Source: a virus
Virus record (IMG/VR): IMGVR_UViG_3300044814_000105
Location: 1-32,352 of that record
DNA: 32,352 bases
Reading direction: 5' to 3' (one strand)
The translations under genes were made by a program, and so were the position numbers. Numbering within the stretch: the stretch's first letter is position 1; every line of letters begins with the position of its first letter. The notes beneath the pieces were generated by a model that was not told where the DNA came from, searched no databases, and worked only from the letters and a program-made list of their open reading frames with translations. Shown piece by piece: positions 16,205-25,325 of the stretch.

Positions 16205-16551
16205 TACGGCACAAGGTTCGTTCCGAGGTGTGAAGCGTCCGCGTCGCCACTCACCCACGTGAGATTCGCCAACTCCGTGACAGTGGTACACGGCTGGATG
16301 CGGGCATCCGACAAGTCGCCAAGCGATCCGCCCTCTTTCAAGGCGCGAGCAATGCTGTTGCGCTGAGAATCAGCTTCGGCGCCAGGACTGACGATAGCGC
16401 TGTTCACGTCATCGATGAGATCCTGCACAGTTGTCGCGGCTACAACCTGGGCATTCGTGAGATAGCCTTGCGCGCCAGCTTGGCGGATTGCATAGCCAAC
16501 AAGCGCGGATGTTTGCTGGTTTTCTTCGCGGTACGTTAAAAGTCCTGACAT
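16204..16551 (-). CDS. Small head-region protein (115 aa)
   Basis: The start was set at 16551 because a strong Shine-Dalgarno sequence (AGGAGGAG) precedes this ATG by 8 bases. A longer in-frame reading to 16812 would run antisense-frame through the terminase gene and is rich in Arg/Ser, a shadow signature. The protein reads MSGLLTYREENQQTSALVGY then helices with Ala/Val/Asp, and ends GDADASHLGTNLVP. The mix of Ala-rich helices resembles small head or decoration proteins, but no family is recognised. It sits between the large terminase and the 29-residue microgene and probably has high expression, judged from the ribosome site. Confidence 0.72.
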   Translation of the reverse strand: MSGLLTYREENQQTSALVGYAIRQAGAQGYLTNAQVVAATTVQDLIDDVNSAIVSPGAEADSQRNSIARALKEGGSLGDLSDARIQPCTTVTELANLTWVSGDADASHLGTNLVP

Positions 16552-16609
16552 AGAGTCTTCTCCTCCTGAAGTAATGGCATTAACTGAAAGTATTACCACT
16601 TTCCGTGAT

Positions 16610-18658
16610 TTAACTTTTGTAGGCCTGTCCCCACGGGTCAAGCTCAATCTGTTTATTGATCGCGTTGAATTTCTTTTTCGCCAACCATCCCGCAACCTCG
16701 CTGGTGAATTGCTTCTGAAACGAATCGAGATCCGACCGCTGCTGGAGTTCTTCTCGGTGGTAGCCTTCGGGAATAATCGCCGCGATTTTCTGTGCCTGCG
16801 TCGCTCGAGCATCGGCGGGACCGAAGGCCGTTCCTGCCGTCAAGGCCCGCGTCGAATCGCAGGAATCCTCGTTCGCCTTCATCGGCTGCTCGATTGTCAT
16901 GCCAGATTTGGTTTCTTCAACCTTCCGCATCTTCCAGCCGTAGGCTTGATCCCTGTGCGTCTTCAGCCCCCGATCGTCTCGTGGTGCTATGAGTTGATCG
17001 TCGTCAACAATATCGAACCATGACGGCTTCCCGAGTTTCCATAGACCATCGGGCATTTTCTCGTCCCGATGAAACGGATGAGGCTTTGTTCTGTCGGTAA
17101 CAAGATAATGTCGCCATTGAGCGATCCCAGCGGTCTTGGCTGACTCGCATGGCTGAAAGTGCCAGTCATATTTGGAGTTCAGAACCATGCGTTCGCCTAA
17201 CTTCTCATGGCTCATAAACTCGCGCTCGATTTTCTCGTCTGGCCACATATCACGCCGCACCGCGACCGCTTGTTCGTCTATTCCGATCCCGGTAAACGTC
17301 CGCCCACGATAGCGCATGATTGCGCCGCCCAAATCCAGCCACGACGGAACCTTCGTCAAGAACGTCCACGCGCTCTTGTGCCCCGTTGTGTAACCAATAT
17401 CCAACCCGGCGTCACAGGGCCAGTCAGACGGAATTCTTCGGTGGCCGTACTTCGCCTCAAACTGCGACCATGTAATCACATGAAGCCTTAGTGTCCGATC
17501 GTCGTATTCCGGTAGGACGCGATCATTCTGTTCGCCTGAAAAGTCGTGTTGATACTCCGCAAGGAAAGCGTCTTTGCCTGAGCGATCAAGGAACGACTGG
17601 CACTCTGCCATGTCGATGTGGGGCCACGTTGGGACACCTTTGCTTATCTTCCATCGTGGGCCTGTCGGTAATTGCTCTTGCGTGATCTCGATTTCATCAA
17701 ACGCCTTGACCGGAACATCGCCCTTACGTAACGCGAGAATGTCTGTCTGGCGGGTATGGATTCGATTAAGAACCGAATTTGAGTGAATGAGGTTTTGAGC
17801 AAAGACTACTTTCGTCCTCGCTGTGCCCATTGGAAGAATCTTTTTGGCGATGCGCCTTTCTTTTTTGGCGATCACCTCTGGACTGTCATCGTCATCATCA
17901 ATGTCATCGAAAATAATAAGCGAGACGCGATTGTCGCCACGCTTCCAACCACGGATCGCCTTGTCCAATCCAACCGGACGAATCGCCCAACCGTTTGCGG
18001 TCATCAAGTAATCTTGCCGCCACCCGTATTGTTTATGCTCACCTACAAAGCTACCCTTCTTGTTCCCAGAGCCTCCCGGCTTGCGCATACCTGGATATGC
18101 CACGTACAACGCGTCTTCAGCCTCCAGACGATCACGGATGGCCTCAACGTGAGCATCGGCCTGTTCCTGAGTGCCGGAGACGTACAAGACGAAGCCTTTA
18201 CCGACAAGGCACCCTTCAGCGATTGCCAGCCATTCGGCGTTAGAGCTTTTCCCTAAACCGCGTCCCCAGATAGCAAGATAGGTAATATCCTCGAGATCAA
18301 CCTTCCCGCCGGCTCGCTGTTTTAAGGTAGTGGGCCAGTACCAGTCCCATTCGTCTTTATGGAACCATGAGAAGTCTCCAGTGAAGGTATGCGGCCCGAG
18401 CGTCTGAAGCCACTTTTCATACCCCTGATACTCAAGGAGCATTCCTTTGTTCTGGGCAGCGTATTGATTGAGGCGCGCAAAGCTCGTGGGGTCAAATTCT
18501 TTAACGAGATCAAGAAGCGTGTTCCACGCCTTAGCCTTGAGCGGATCGCCTAACTTGCCCACGAAAGACGCGGCCCACTCTTCCGTCACTCCGCTGATAT
18601 TCGCGAGTTCTAGGTCCCGCAGAAGTTGCGCTGATTCTTGAGGATTGAGTTGAGGCAT
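16610..18658 (-). CDS. terL: Terminase large subunit (682 aa)
   Basis: This is the ATP-driven DNA-packaging motor and headful or site-specific nuclease. Walker A-like G132-R-G-L-G-K-S138 and Walker B-like S-L-I-I-F-D-D ending at residue 252 are clear, preceded by R-G-W-K-R-G-D-N-R-V, a spacing typical of large terminases. The Walker B is followed by an unusual run of Asp (DDIDDDDD). A nuclease-domain start is seen at D417-A-G-L-D420-I-G-Y with later acidic patches (D-D-D-Q-L-I-A-P-R-D-D). The ATG abuts the upstream stop (TAAATG). It is separated from the likely small subunit by head genes, which is uncommon. The length is normal to slightly long for the family. Confidence 0.92.
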   Translation of the reverse strand: MPQLNPQESAQLLRDLELANISGVTEEWAASFVGKLGDPLKAKAWNTLLDLVKEFDPTSFARLNQYAAQNKGMLLEYQGYEKWLQTLGPHTFTGDFSWFHKDEWDWYWPTTLKQRAGGKVDLEDITYLAIWGRGLGKSSNAEWLAIAEGCLVGKGFVLYVSGTQEQADAHVEAIRDRLEAEDALYVAYPGMRKPGGSGNKKGSFVGEHKQYGWRQDYLMTANGWAIRPVGLDKAIRGWKRGDNRVSLIIFDDIDDDDDSPEVIAKKERRIAKKILPMGTARTKVVFAQNLIHSNSVLNRIHTRQTDILALRKGDVPVKAFDEIEITQEQLPTGPRWKISKGVPTWPHIDMAECQSFLDRSGKDAFLAEYQHDFSGEQNDRVLPEYDDRTLRLHVITWSQFEAKYGHRRIPSDWPCDAGLDIGYTTGHKSAWTFLTKVPSWLDLGGAIMRYRGRTFTGIGIDEQAVAVRRDMWPDEKIEREFMSHEKLGERMVLNSKYDWHFQPCESAKTAGIAQWRHYLVTDRTKPHPFHRDEKMPDGLWKLGKPSWFDIVDDDQLIAPRDDRGLKTHRDQAYGWKMRKVEETKSGMTIEQPMKANEDSCDSTRALTAGTAFGPADARATQAQKIAAIIPEGYHREELQQRSDLDSFQKQFTSEVAGWLAKKKFNAINKQIELDPWGQAYKS

Positions 18659-19357
18659 TTACCCGCCCGCCTCGACTGTTACATTCCGATTAGCCTGCTG
18701 TGCAGCCAGCCACTCGGCATAGGGCTTTTCAAACCCGTCGGATAGTCTGGTTAGAGTCGCGTCTTCATTCTTCAATGTACTCATTAGGCCGTCGAAGTAG
18801 GCGGCTTCAGCCATCGGAAATAGCAACGCCCCGTTCGCGTCGATCGCTGTCTGTCTAGCGTCATAATCGTAGACACAGCAATCGATCGAAAGGTTTGTAA
18901 CGGTCGCGTAGATTCGCGGAGGTCTCAGGGCGTAAGCAAAGAAACTGGAAATGAACAGCGTGGGGTTATCTTCGATGATCCTGATTTCCTCTTCGCGCAA
19001 AGCTGGCACGAGTAGCTTCCCTGAATCGGCATCTCTTACCTGTCCCCACTCACCGATTATCTTGGCGGTACTCGAAGACGATCCGAACGCGGGAATTAGC
19101 CCTCCCGCCGTGGCTAAAACCGTGTCTGCGATATTTGCTCTCAGAACATTGTTCTGATTCATCGAAACGGCTTGGGCCATCTCCTGCTCAGTCATTACCA
19201 GAGCGTCGTGCATGGACTGAATCGGGAATACTTCGGTCTCGAAAGTGGTGAACCCAGAGTTGGCGTAGTTCGTGACGATTTCAGACGGAATGCCCTTGTA
19301 CGCTCCGATGCGGAGCATTGCCTGCTGAATAATCTTGTAGGGTAAGAGTGACGCCAT
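18659..19357 (-). CDS. Structural or connector protein of unknown family (232 aa)
   Basis: There is no decisive motif. The first 30 residues suggest a helical start (LPYKIIQQAMLRIGAYKGIP). A hydrophobic Gly/Ser linker follows (ADTVLATAGGLIPAFGSSSS). Later parts contain mixed strands and helices (FISSFFAYALRPPRIYATVT, then an aromatic-rich helix MAEAAYFDGLMSTLKNED). Its start overlaps the upstream stop (TAATG) and its stop abuts the large terminase start. Position between head and terminase genes suggests a head-completion or connector role, by inference. No Cys cluster, signal peptide or clear membrane segment is seen. Confidence 0.65.
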   Translation of the reverse strand: MASLLPYKIIQQAMLRIGAYKGIPSEIVTNYANSGFTTFETEVFPIQSMHDALVMTEQEMAQAVSMNQNNVLRANIADTVLATAGGLIPAFGSSSSTAKIIGEWGQVRDADSGKLLVPALREEEIRIIEDNPTLFISSFFAYALRPPRIYATVTNLSIDCCVYDYDARQTAIDANGALLFPMAEAAYFDGLMSTLKNEDATLTRLSDGFEKPYAEWLAAQQANRNVTVEAGG

Positions 19358-20112
19358 TAGACTGTCGTAAAATCATTGCGCTGATGGATTCTTGGGCCAG
19401 TTGTGATTAGCTGCGCTGCGTCGAATTGCTGTTTCGCCAGGCTCTCGTCGTCTCTCAATGTGACGAGAAGTTCCTTGCGCTTATCCGAGTTGTACCGTTG
19501 CCCTTCGATTGAATCAGGGGCCATCCATTCAGTGTTTGAGAGAAGGCTTTTCGATGCGCGAATCTCAATAAGGTCAGCGTCCGCGTCCTCTACAGGCTCC
19601 TGAGTCAGTGCCATGTCCTGAACGCCGTTTGCATTCATTAAATAGCGGATCTGATATTGCGCAGGCGCGAGTTGAGGGATTGGATTGAACTGTACATACG
19701 CCTGACTATTTTTCCAGAAGAACGCACAGCGAACAGCGGAACAGTTTGAACCATCTGGCGAGATGTAATACGCCCCTACGTTGTTTGGCTGGCCCCAATC
19801 AAAATAAAGGTTCTGAGGCTCGCAGATTTCAATCAATCGAACGATGTGACTTGGGTTGCTTACATCTCGCGTCAGAACGGCCAGAGGCGTTCCGAAGTCT
19901 GCCTTGTTGATTAAGTAAGTATCTTCCTGCGGAGTGATGTCGATCAGCGCGTCAGAGAAGTTCCAAACGTTCCCTGAGTTCTGTTTTTGACGTAAGAGGT
20001 TCCGCGTGTGGGAACAGATTTGTTGTAAGAGCAGCGCATCGCCCGGTCTTGAGGCTCGGGGATCTCCAAGTCTCAGCCGGACATTGCTCATCATTTCATA
20101 GATTGTTGGCAC
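19357..20112 (-). CDS. Putative head-tail connector or head-completion protein (251 aa)
   Basis: The start codon is GTG at 20112. The N-terminus is strongly helical with a conserved-looking L-R-L-G-D-P-R (residues 12-18), as in adaptor-like phage proteins that begin with helices. The middle has beta-type aromatic stretches (AYYISPDGSNCSAVRCAFFW), and a C-terminal helix (KRKELLVTLRDDESLAKQQF) follows. No catalytic motif is present. It is coupled to the 232-aa gene by TAATG. The helical start plus the location support a connector role, but the family is not certain. Confidence 0.65.
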   Translation of the reverse strand: MPTIYEMMSNVRLRLGDPRASRPGDALLLQQICSHTRNLLRQKQNSGNVWNFSDALIDITPQEDTYLINKADFGTPLAVLTRDVSNPSHIVRLIEICEPQNLYFDWGQPNNVGAYYISPDGSNCSAVRCAFFWKNSQAYVQFNPIPQLAPAQYQIRYLMNANGVQDMALTQEPVEDADADLIEIRASKSLLSNTEWMAPDSIEGQRYNSDKRKELLVTLRDDESLAKQQFDAAQLITTGPRIHQRNDFTTV

Positions 20113-20121
20113 GAATCACTC

Positions 20122-21303
20122 TTACTTGGTTATGATCGACTTGCGACGCGCACGCTTCTGGGGTTCCTCTTCTTCGCCTTCTTGCTCCTGCGTGTCGGCC
20201 ATCGCTTCCGCGATCTGCTCCGCACCTTCCGAGGTCTCGTTTGTGATCGGATTGGCCACCATCGTGGTTTCGCCAATCGGAGGTTCAATCACTGGCGGCC
20301 GCTCGGCGGCCGGCTCCGAAGCGGCCGGCGCGACCGCGCCGCCCTTGAAAGCGTCGATGATCATGCGCAGTTCTTCACGGCTGGTGTCGCGGAAAGTCTG
20401 CATCAGTTCTTTCAATTCAGACGCGTTGAGCCCACCCAGCTGTTGAGTCTGTCCCGTCATGTGCGCCAACTGCTGAAACTCTCGGTCTCTGCGCTGCATT
20501 CCCAACTGCTCAAGCAGTACCAGATCCACAGGTGTGTATTTCACCGCATAACCCACCGAAGTGGCCACGGAGTTCATGTTCGTGTGCGCCTGCTCAATCG
20601 TGATCCGCGCATAGTCTTCAAACTGCTGGGATGACACTTGCCAGTCCTCAACTATTTCTCGCAGGTAGGTATGCTCCCACGCTGCATCGAGTAGTTCCCG
20701 GACCCTGAAGATCGAAACAGGGACGATTGGAAAATCAGGGAAGATTGCCTTTTGAATTCTCCAAATCTCTGCGTCGATGTAGAGACCGTCGCCCACTGGG
20801 ACGGGGTTGTAAGACATGCCCTTAAGTGATCGGAGTTCAACAACTCCGCGGGGCGTCATCTGGTGAATATTTGCTGAGCCGCTGAGAATCTGATTGATCT
20901 GCTCACCCGGTAAGGCGCGTTTCTGCATTAAGGCAGACGGCCCCATGTGCGGCTGCGTCGGCCACGGCGCGACGTAGCCCGGAGGTACGGGGATGTCATA
21001 GAAAGACTTGTCCTGCGGATCGACCGTCTCGCGCGGTACGGGAGAGTGAGTATCTTCCAGCAACGGAGTGATACGACACTTGCGGACAAAGCCTTTGACG
21101 TATCGGAGACATGGATTGCTGATCTCCATGCCGCCCGCCTTCAAGTACACCCTGTTGCGAGTGGATTCCGGTTCGACAATATTGCCGACGAAGCCGATAT
21201 AGCGCGGCATCTCCGCGTCTCGCGTATCGACTGGGCGTTGGTACAAGCGGCCATCGTGAATTGGAACATATCCCGGTTGGCTAATTGATTCTTCTCTTTG
21301 CAT
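20122..21303 (-). CDS. Structural protein of unknown family with an acidic/Pro C-terminus (393 aa)
   Basis: The gene starts with a clear Shine-Dalgarno sequence (AGGAG). The first 240 residues look folded with aromatic residues (GFVGNIVEPES, IWRIQKAIFPDFPIVPVSIF). The last 100 or so are low-complexity: Ala/Pro/Glu-rich, then E-E-E-E and a basic tail (RARRKSIITK), so the C-terminus is probably disordered. The motif D-A-F-K-G-G near residue 318 resembles the F-K element of other virion proteins only loosely. It lies between the Cys-rich 257-aa gene and the connector-like genes. No function is assigned. Confidence 0.65.
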   Translation of the reverse strand: MQREESISQPGYVPIHDGRLYQRPVDTRDAEMPRYIGFVGNIVEPESTRNRVYLKAGGMEISNPCLRYVKGFVRKCRITPLLEDTHSPVPRETVDPQDKSFYDIPVPPGYVAPWPTQPHMGPSALMQKRALPGEQINQILSGSANIHQMTPRGVVELRSLKGMSYNPVPVGDGLYIDAEIWRIQKAIFPDFPIVPVSIFRVRELLDAAWEHTYLREIVEDWQVSSQQFEDYARITIEQAHTNMNSVATSVGYAVKYTPVDLVLLEQLGMQRRDREFQQLAHMTGQTQQLGGLNASELKELMQTFRDTSREELRMIIDAFKGGAVAPAASEPAAERPPVIEPPIGETTMVANPITNETSEGAEQIAEAMADTQEQEGEEEEPQKRARRKSIITK

Positions 21304-21311
21304 TCGTTCTC

Positions 21312-22085
21312 CTAAAGTAAATCACTGGAAACTATCAATCCTGATTGTGTTTTAGACATCCCTGGAGGTAAGAAACTCACGGGCGATGCCTCAATGTAAT
21401 GGCGATCATCTTCTTGCATTTGTCGCCGTTGGGTATTTTCGGTTTCTTCCTGGTTCACAATCTTGCTTCGCAATTCGCGCTGAGCATTTGGAGATTCAAA
21501 ATACCTTCCGTCTCTGGTTGGCTGAACATCTGAATCATCCTTAGTAATTTCCCGCCAGCGTCCGATCCTCTCAAGAAGATCGTCATTCGGCGCGGCGTAG
21601 AGGCCCCAACAATCTTTATCGCAACTACACTCAGCACCGCGACAAGGGCAACAGTTCCCGTCGTGCTCGCAATGCCGCCAGAGTTCGGTGTATCGCTCCG
21701 AAGGGCACGGGCCCTTGGCATCCCACGGCACCCCTTTAATGCTCATGTACCGCTGTCGTTCCCACGTTGGCCCATACTGCTCAGGTTCCGCCTTTTCAAG
21801 TAGCACCCATCGTGGGGCGGCGACTTCATCCCTGTTCTGGTCGTAGCCGTAGATGAAGATGGGAAACGTGTAGCCAGTCGGATCATCAATCAGCTTATGC
21901 GGACGCCAGCGTAGTTCACTGGGAGCCCACGCGAGCTTGATAATCGACTTTCCCTGAGACGTGCCTATCCGACTGTCAATGAGCTTCTGATAACGAACTA
22001 CATCATTAGTGGAAAGGCTCAAGGGTGGCCGCATGTGTGGCGACCACCCTGAAGCCTCATTATAAACGTCATCAAGTCCTGCCAT
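21312..22085 (-). CDS. Cys-rich protein with a probable zinc cluster (257 aa)
   Basis: Eight cysteines are packed in residues 127-159 (C127, C139, C145, C146, C148, C153, C155, C159) with H138 and H141 close by. This strongly suggests a zinc- or metal-binding module. The pattern includes C-E-H-D-G-N-C-C-P-C and C-S-C-D-K-D-C-W. The rest has aromatic-rich folded segments (FPIFIYGYDQNRD) and a polar C-terminus. It overlaps the upstream 90-aa gene by TAATG, which places its expression with the head genes. A virion-associated or morphogenesis role is likely from position; the family is not recognised. Confidence 0.7.
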   Translation of the reverse strand: MAGLDDVYNEASGWSPHMRPPLSLSTNDVVRYQKLIDSRIGTSQGKSIIKLAWAPSELRWRPHKLIDDPTGYTFPIFIYGYDQNRDEVAAPRWVLLEKAEPEQYGPTWERQRYMSIKGVPWDAKGPCPSERYTELWRHCEHDGNCCPCRGAECSCDKDCWGLYAAPNDDLLERIGRWREITKDDSDVQPTRDGRYFESPNAQRELRSKIVNQEETENTQRRQMQEDDRHYIEASPVSFLPPGMSKTQSGLIVSSDLL

Positions 22086-22357
22086 TACGCAAGTCCGATG
22101 ATCCTTGCTCCCACAACACCTGCCCCAATGTTGCTAAGAGCGGTTAAGGTCACGTTCCTTCCACTGATCGTGTAAGAGAATGGGCCTTCGACGTATTCAG
22201 GCCGGGGAACAAACTGCGATTCCCATACGAGCTGATCGCCTGCTACTGCGTCACCGTCTCCGGTAACGACGATGTTCTCGCAGATACGACCATCGTCAGC
22301 GGGTGATGCTCCAACTTCACCGCTACGGAGAGCGGCCGCTAGATTTGCAACTGCCAT
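22085..22357 (-). CDS. Small head or decoration protein (90 aa)
   Basis: A near-perfect ribosome site (AAAGGAGG) lies 6 bases before the ATG, the strongest in the window, and the gene directly follows the capsid gene, as small decoration or cement proteins often do. The sequence is mainly beta: ICENIVVTGDGDAVAGDQLV followed by WESQFVPRPEYVEG and a Gly/Ile/Val C-terminus (LSNIGAGVVGARIIGLA). No membrane segment is likely. The decoration role is inferred from location, size and expression signal, not from a recognised family. Confidence 0.7.
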   Translation of the reverse strand: MAVANLAAALRSGEVGASPADDGRICENIVVTGDGDAVAGDQLVWESQFVPRPEYVEGPFSYTISGRNVTLTALSNIGAGVVGARIIGLA

Positions 22358-22369
22358 TTTCGCCCTCCT

Positions 22370-23668
22370 TTAGTTTCCGGCGCCAACTACCGTTTGCGTA
22401 GTAAGACCCGAAGTGCTCGCTCGCTTGATCGTTGCTCCGGCGAGTGAATTTGTTAAGACCAGGGTCCAACTCGTTCCCCACCACTTCCCGTTCAAAAGCG
22501 ATCCGGTTTGGTTTGCGCCGAGAAGGTTTCTCCACGCGAGGCCATCAGGATTCACTTCACCAAACGGAATTTCGGTGTGCTTTTGGATCGTGTTGGATTT
22601 GAAGAACGCGTGACGGTCTTCATCCCAGTCCACGGATTCCATCATCTTCGTACCATCGACATCCTTGTAGACCTTCGTGATATCGGCGGCGGGATCGTCA
22701 ACGGCCGCGCGCCGGAAACCGTATTGCTGTTTCCGCAGATCGCTCATTAGGCCGGGAGTCGTCAAACATACCTGTCCGGTGCGTGCGCCATCTTCTGCGT
22801 TCAAGACAACTTCCATCGTCTTGATCGTCTCTCGATCCGAAACAGTCATGCGAGTGTTCGCCAGGTCAAGAGTTGGCACGTTAAAGATCGTGTCAACCGA
22901 AGTATCACGGCCCTGAAGGATTCGGCTGGTGTCGTCAAGCAGGCCAGTGAAACCCATCGGGGCCTTCCCGTAGCCGCCTACGTCGCAAAGCGGGTTTCCC
23001 GAAGTGACTACCCCAGAAACCAGGGTCACAGTCGCCTGGGTCTTGTTGTTCTGCGAAGTAACCAGGATCGTGCCTTCTGGCAGTCCCGTGGTCGTATCGA
23101 ACGACTGGTAATACTGGTTCTTCTTGAGACGGACAGCGCCCTTCGTATGGCCAGGGCCGGGGTCTGCTGAGGTATCGCAGGTCAACGTCTGTCCGGCGCC
23201 GGGAACGGTCAGCGTGGCCGAGGAATAGGCCAAAACACCGTAGCCGTTACCGCAAACAAAGAACTCCTGATGCTTGGCGGCTGCTTTGGTGTACTGCATA
23301 AGCAGATCGGACATCTTGAACATGGCCTGAGCTTTCTTCGGGCCATTATTTCCGCCGGCATCGTTAAGCAGGTGAATGTCGATGACGATGGGAATGCCGT
23401 ACATCATCGGCTTGGCCCATCCAGAATCGGACTGCGGGGCTTTTGTGCGGTTCAAGTCTGGTTGCGAAAGGGTCGGCAGGGTATGCCCACCGGCTTCTTC
23501 TGACCAAAAGTAAGTGCGGACGCCGCGCTGGGAAACCTCGAGACCTTCGGTGATCTCGTCGATGTTGCTCCAGAGGGTCGCCTTGAGATTGAAGAGGTCA
23601 GCGCAATGAACTAATTGCTGCTGATAAAAGTCGAGTGTGTTTTGTACGTTTACGAAATCAACTGGCAT
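22370..23668 (-). CDS. Major capsid protein (432 aa)
   Basis: The identification rests on position after the scaffold-like gene, size, a strong ribosome site (AAGGAG) and composition. It has an N-terminal helical segment (VNVQNTLDFYQQQLVHCADL), a Gly/Thr/Val-rich beta domain in the middle (TLTVPGAGQTLTCDTSADPG), and the P-domain-like helices (TRMTVSDRETIKTMEVVLNA) and a final part (WGTSWTLVLTNSLAGATIKR) seen in HK97-fold capsids. No protease is recognised next to it. The HK97-fold statement is inference from known family organisation. Coat expression should be high, consistent with the ribosome site. Confidence 0.8.
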   Translation of the reverse strand: MPVDFVNVQNTLDFYQQQLVHCADLFNLKATLWSNIDEITEGLEVSQRGVRTYFWSEEAGGHTLPTLSQPDLNRTKAPQSDSGWAKPMMYGIPIVIDIHLLNDAGGNNGPKKAQAMFKMSDLLMQYTKAAAKHQEFFVCGNGYGVLAYSSATLTVPGAGQTLTCDTSADPGPGHTKGAVRLKKNQYYQSFDTTTGLPEGTILVTSQNNKTQATVTLVSGVVTSGNPLCDVGGYGKAPMGFTGLLDDTSRILQGRDTSVDTIFNVPTLDLANTRMTVSDRETIKTMEVVLNAEDGARTGQVCLTTPGLMSDLRKQQYGFRRAAVDDPAADITKVYKDVDGTKMMESVDWDEDRHAFFKSNTIQKHTEIPFGEVNPDGLAWRNLLGANQTGSLLNGKWWGTSWTLVLTNSLAGATIKRASTSGLTTQTVVGAGN

Positions 23669-23684
23669 GGATTCTCCTTATCGC

Positions 23685-25244
23685 CTATCTGTTGGCGATT
23701 GCTTGCGCGCCCTCCCGCATTCGTTGGCGAATCTCTGCCTCGGTGGTAGCAGGGGGACGTTGGGTGACTTGGGTAGGATCGTAACCGCTTCCTGCGATTG
23801 CCGGTCTTGCCTGAGTCGCGCCGTTCAAGGTGGAATTGTGAGACTGGGCCTGAAGGGAAAACAGTTCGCTTAGCATACCCATCAAGGGTTCCGCTACAGC
23901 CTTCGCGTTGATGGTCAAAGCTCGTCGCGCCCGTTGCGCATTGCTCTCAAGCATTTGAACATCTTGGGGAAGATTTGGGTTCCCGTTTTGCCCGAGTCCG
24001 GCCCTAAAACGCTGATTCGCAAAGTTGCGATTATTGGAAGCAAACTCAACCCGAGCCGCGTCCATTTTCTGCAATACTTCGGCTGGTAGCCCGAGATCCG
24101 CAGCAATGTCTTTGATTAGAAATGCCACGTCTGGAACTGCCGCCGCCGCTGCCACGAGACTGACCATGAGACCAGCGCCGCGGTTAATTTTTTGAATCTG
24201 TGCGTTTGTTTGCGCCACCTGCTCCGGCCCCATCTGCTGCGCTTCAGGGGAATTTGGATCGAGTGGCTTTATGGGCTGGAACTTCTCACAAATGTTTTGT
24301 GCGAAACCTGAAAAACCTTCCTTGAACTGCTGCTCGACAAGTTGATTGCCCGCGTTTTCAGCTTCCCTTTGGATGTACTGTTCACGCTGTTGGGCGACTT
24401 GGCGATCTCGCTGCTCTCTCTGCGCTTCGCGCTCCCGAGTGTCGATCTTGAACTTCTGGTCTTCCAGATATTCATTGATGAACTCAGGATCGTTTAGCTT
24501 GAGAGATTCGCGTTTGTCGTAAGGGAGCTTTTTGTAGACATCCTGAAGCTCTGGCTTGACGACTTGCAGTTCTTCGGCTGTAGGTTGCCAGGTTGGCGCT
24601 ATCGAAACCTGCTCAACCAATCCAAGAATGCTCGCAGCCTTTGCTTTCCTCGCCGGATCTGATGCAATGGCCTCCAAAGCGAGATCGAGTCTGGTCATTT
24701 GGCGTCCCGTTTCCGGGTCTCGCGTCATGCCATTCAACAAATCTGCGCTCAGAAAGTCAGCACGTTCAGGTGCCGTTTCGGTAAGCTGCTGCACTAAAGA
24801 CTGCGTGGAGGGGATTAGCTGACCTGTTTGCGGATCATTCTCCCAGCCGTACAGTTTTTCTCGGAAATCAACGATTTCCTGAAGCTGTTCAGGCTTTTCA
24901 AACCGTTCCAGATGTTGCTGGAAGGGCTCGACAGCCTGATATTTCGTCTGGATTTCGCTGAATTGTGGTTTGAGCGCGTCGTAAGCGCTTTTGATTCGAG
25001 CGGCCTGCTCAGCAAACGGAGAGCGATTCGCTACCGCTGCCTGTAACTCTTCGTCGCTAGGAAAACCCGCGAGCGGATCTTCTTGGGCTGGAGTTTGAGT
25101 GGACTGCTCGCCTTGAACGGGCTGTTGCAAGTTTACGTCTGCCGACGAGGTGCCCGTGTCCTGAGTTGGAGTCGGTGATGCTCCCGCTATGATTGCGCCG
25201 GCGTCAGGACTAGAACCGCCAGTTACACCTGTTAGGTCTTCCAT
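23685..25244 (-). CDS. Probable scaffolding protein (519 aa)
   Basis: The composition is typical: a disordered Thr/Ser/Pro/Gln N-terminus (to about residue 60), then long charged helices with Gln/Glu/Lys/Arg (QREQRDRQVAQQREQYIQRE near 280-300) and Ala-rich helices, and a charged helical C-terminus (ATTEAEIRQRMREGAQAIAN). It lies immediately upstream of the capsid gene, as scaffolds usually do, with 16 bases between. The ATG (25244) has no clear Shine-Dalgarno sequence but an AT-rich stretch lies just upstream. It could include a minor core role because it is longer than typical scaffolds (about 300 aa). No protease motif is recognised. Confidence 0.78.
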   Translation of the reverse strand: MEDLTGVTGGSSPDAGAIIAGASPTPTQDTGTSSADVNLQQPVQGEQSTQTPAQEDPLAGFPSDEELQAAVANRSPFAEQAARIKSAYDALKPQFSEIQTKYQAVEPFQQHLERFEKPEQLQEIVDFREKLYGWENDPQTGQLIPSTQSLVQQLTETAPERADFLSADLLNGMTRDPETGRQMTRLDLALEAIASDPARKAKAASILGLVEQVSIAPTWQPTAEELQVVKPELQDVYKKLPYDKRESLKLNDPEFINEYLEDQKFKIDTREREAQREQRDRQVAQQREQYIQREAENAGNQLVEQQFKEGFSGFAQNICEKFQPIKPLDPNSPEAQQMGPEQVAQTNAQIQKINRGAGLMVSLVAAAAAVPDVAFLIKDIAADLGLPAEVLQKMDAARVEFASNNRNFANQRFRAGLGQNGNPNLPQDVQMLESNAQRARRALTINAKAVAEPLMGMLSELFSLQAQSHNSTLNGATQARPAIAGSGYDPTQVTQRPPATTEAEIRQRMREGAQAIANR

Positions 25245-25325
25245 CGGTCAGAAATCTAACCGAGAAAGTAATTTTATTTATTTGTGCGCGGATTTTCTGC
25301 GGGAGAAGGAGGCGGAAAGTCGCTG
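25245..25325 (-). promoter_or_regulatory. AT-rich leader before the scaffold gene, weak promoter candidate
   Basis: This 81-base gap contains an AT-rich run. On the minus strand TAAAAT (25276-25271; 5 of 6 matches to -10) lies 26 bases before the scaffold ATG. No good -35 is found 16-18 bases upstream (CAGAAA-like), so this is a weak candidate. An internal promoter here would boost scaffold and capsid expression. I rate it low. Confidence 0.22.

Noticed and set aside
16552-16812. In-frame extension of the 115-aa gene to 202 residues
   Set aside because: It lies entirely over the large terminase C-terminus in another frame, is Arg/Ser-rich, and the ATG at 16551 has a strong ribosome site.
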